Shown: piece after piece, positions 62,972 to 64,000 of the stretch
How positions within the stretch are numbered: the first letter of the stretch is position 1
Layout of the letters: each line of letters opens with the position of its first letter
NCBI RefSeq assembly: GCF_032595355.1
Contig: NZ_JASMWN010000013.1
Span: 62,001-126,000 of the forward strand
Origin: Sedimentitalea todarodis
Lineage (GTDB): Bacteria > Pseudomonadota > Alphaproteobacteria > Rhodobacterales > Rhodobacteraceae
Length of the DNA stretch: 64,000 bases
Direction of reading: 5' to 3'
Position numbers and translations under genes: made by a program
The notes under the pieces: model-generated
What the model was told of the DNA's origin: nothing
Database searches by the model: none
Seen by the model: the letters and a program-made list of their open reading frames with translations, nothing else

Positions 62972-64000
62972 GCGAATACATGCGCCAACTGGTGCACCCG
63001 ACGCCGGCGCGGCATCGGAAAGGTCCGGTCAAACCGGTGGTGATCTGGAACCTGACCCGGCGTTGTAACCTGAGGTGCCGGCATTGTTATACGGTGTCGG
63101 CGGACGTGGATTTCCCCGGGGAATTGCCGACCGAAAAGGTTTTTGAGGTGCTGGACGACATTGGCGCGATGCGCGTTCCCGGCTTGATCCTGTCGGGCGG
63201 TGAGCCGCTGTCGCGCAAGGATTTCTTCGAGATCGCGGAACATGCGCGGGGCAAATCGCGGATGCTGGCCCTGTCGACCAACGGAACACGGATCTTTGGC
63301 GAGGCGGCGGACCGCGTGGCCGAGATCGGCTTTCACTATGTCGGCATCTCGATTGACGGGATTGGCGAGACGAACGACTGGTTCCGCGGTGTCGACGGTG
63401 CTTTTGCCGACGCGCTCCGCGGGGTGCGCGAATGCAAGGCGCGCGGTATCAAGGTGGGTCTGCGTTTCACCCTGACCGAGGGCAATTACCAGAGCTTGCC
63501 GGACATCCTCCGACTTTGCGAAGATGAAGGCGTCGACAAGTTCTATCTGTCGCATCTGGTCTATGCCGGGCGCGGTGACAAGAACCGGGGTGAAGATGCC
63601 GAACATGACCGCAGCCGCCGCGCGATGGACCTGCTGATTGATCGGGCCTGGGCGGGCGAGAATGGCGGTGCGCCGCTGGATATCGTGACCGGTAACAATG
63701 ATGCGGATGCAGGGTATTTTCTGCGATGGGTGGCCCGCAACTTTGATGCGGATCGCGTGGCCCACATGCGCGAGCATCTGGCGGCCTGGGGCGGGAATTC
63801 CTCGGGCCTGGGCGTGGCGAACATCGATTTTCTCGGGAACGTCCATCCCGATACCTATTGGTCGGACTATACCGTGGGCAACGTCAAGACCGCGCCATTC
63901 TCCGAGATATGGGCTGGTGACGATCCGATGCTGGCGACCCTTCGCACCCGACCCCGACCCCTGAAAGGGCGTTGCGGCATTTGTCAGCTGCAGGATGTCT
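62959..64000 (+). CDS. nirJ: NirJ, radical SAM heme d1 biosynthesis protein, 3' end outside the window
   Basis: The first 347 codons are present. The radical SAM cluster binds at Cys36, Cys40 and Cys43 (RRCNLRCRHC). LSGGEPLSRKDFF is the SAM-binding GGE motif, and GRCGICQ at the end begins the C-terminal auxiliary cluster. NirJ replaces two propionate side chains by keto groups during heme d1 synthesis. The ATG at 62959 overlaps nirH. In Paracoccus nirN follows; here it would lie beyond the edge. Confidence 0.93.
   Translation, partial: MFRLSEYMRQLVHPTPARHRKGPVKPVVIWNLTRRCNLRCRHCYTVSADVDFPGELPTEKVFEVLDDIGAMRVPGLILSGGEPLSRKDFFEIAEHARGKSRMLALSTNGTRIFGEAADRVAEIGFHYVGISIDGIGETNDWFRGVDGAFADALRGVRECKARGIKVGLRFTLTEGNYQSLPDILRLCEDEGVDKFYLSHLVYAGRGDKNRGEDAEHDRSRRAMDLLIDRAWAGENGGAPLDIVTGNNDADAGYFLRWVARNFDADRVAHMREHLAAWGGNSSGLGVANIDFLGNVHPDTYWSDYTVGNVKTAPFSEIWAGDDPMLATLRTRPRPLKGRCGICQLQDV

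Overview
The window reads as the chromosome or a large plasmid of a marine or saline alphaproteobacterium of the Rhodobacterales (Roseobacter/Paracoccus type). This rests on high GC, dense TGATG/ATGA-coupled operons, many TRAP and ABC uptake systems, a CuyA-type sulfo-lyase, and a denitrification cluster ordered much as in Paracoccus (hemA, nnr, norFEDQBC, nnrS, nirI, nirS, nirE-C-F-DL-G-H-J). Taxonomy is inferred from gene content only.

Left part (1-20466): a partial alpha/beta hydrolase and a glycine betaine/TMAO-type ABC transporter (permease, ATPase, binding protein) lie divergent from a LysR gene. A cuyA-like gene lies divergent from a second LysR gene. A bestrophin-family gene follows about 950 bases without a clear gene. 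Next is a nine-gene, tightly overlapping minus-strand operon: N-formylglutamate amidohydrolase-like, isochorismatase-like, M20 deacylase, alpha/beta hydrolase, then a branched-chain/amide-type ABC transporter. It is divergent from an RpiR regulator coupled to a glutamine-synthetase-like ligase. Together they look like an undescribed uptake and amide-hydrolysis pathway. Its binding-protein gene carries one in-frame TAG codon.

Middle part (20467-44500): accessory DNA. It holds a 1113-residue secreted RTX metalloprotease, a small exported protein, a run of broken genes (cyclase/TPR, MFS, DUF1185, TetR), an apparently intact stand-alone chorismate mutase, and an SGNH hydrolase. Two TRAP transporter operons have LysR neighbours. 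The second TRAP operon sits between a DUF1445 (D-glutamate-cyclase-like) gene and a fused 5-oxoprolinase/hydantoinase gene, which points to pyroglutamate or a related cyclic amide. Fragments of IS6, IS5 and IS1182 elements and a tRNA 3'-end remnant mark past insertions.

Right part (44501-64000): the denitrification region. It holds an ApbE flavin transferase, cytochrome c550, hemA (5-aminolevulinate synthase), an Nnr-type Crp/Fnr regulator, nitric oxide reductase genes norCBQDEF, nnrS, the NosR-like nirI, cytochrome cd1 nitrite reductase nirS, and the heme d1 genes nirE, C, F, D-L, G, H and J. The window ends inside nirJ. Identical TTAACGAAAGTCAA boxes lie ahead of norC and between nirI and nirS, and a related box lies ahead of hemA. 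All three are centred 66-70 bases upstream of a start codon, as expected for one Fnr-type regulon. Within it hemA supplies heme precursor, nirE-J build heme d1, NirS makes NO and NorCB removes it.
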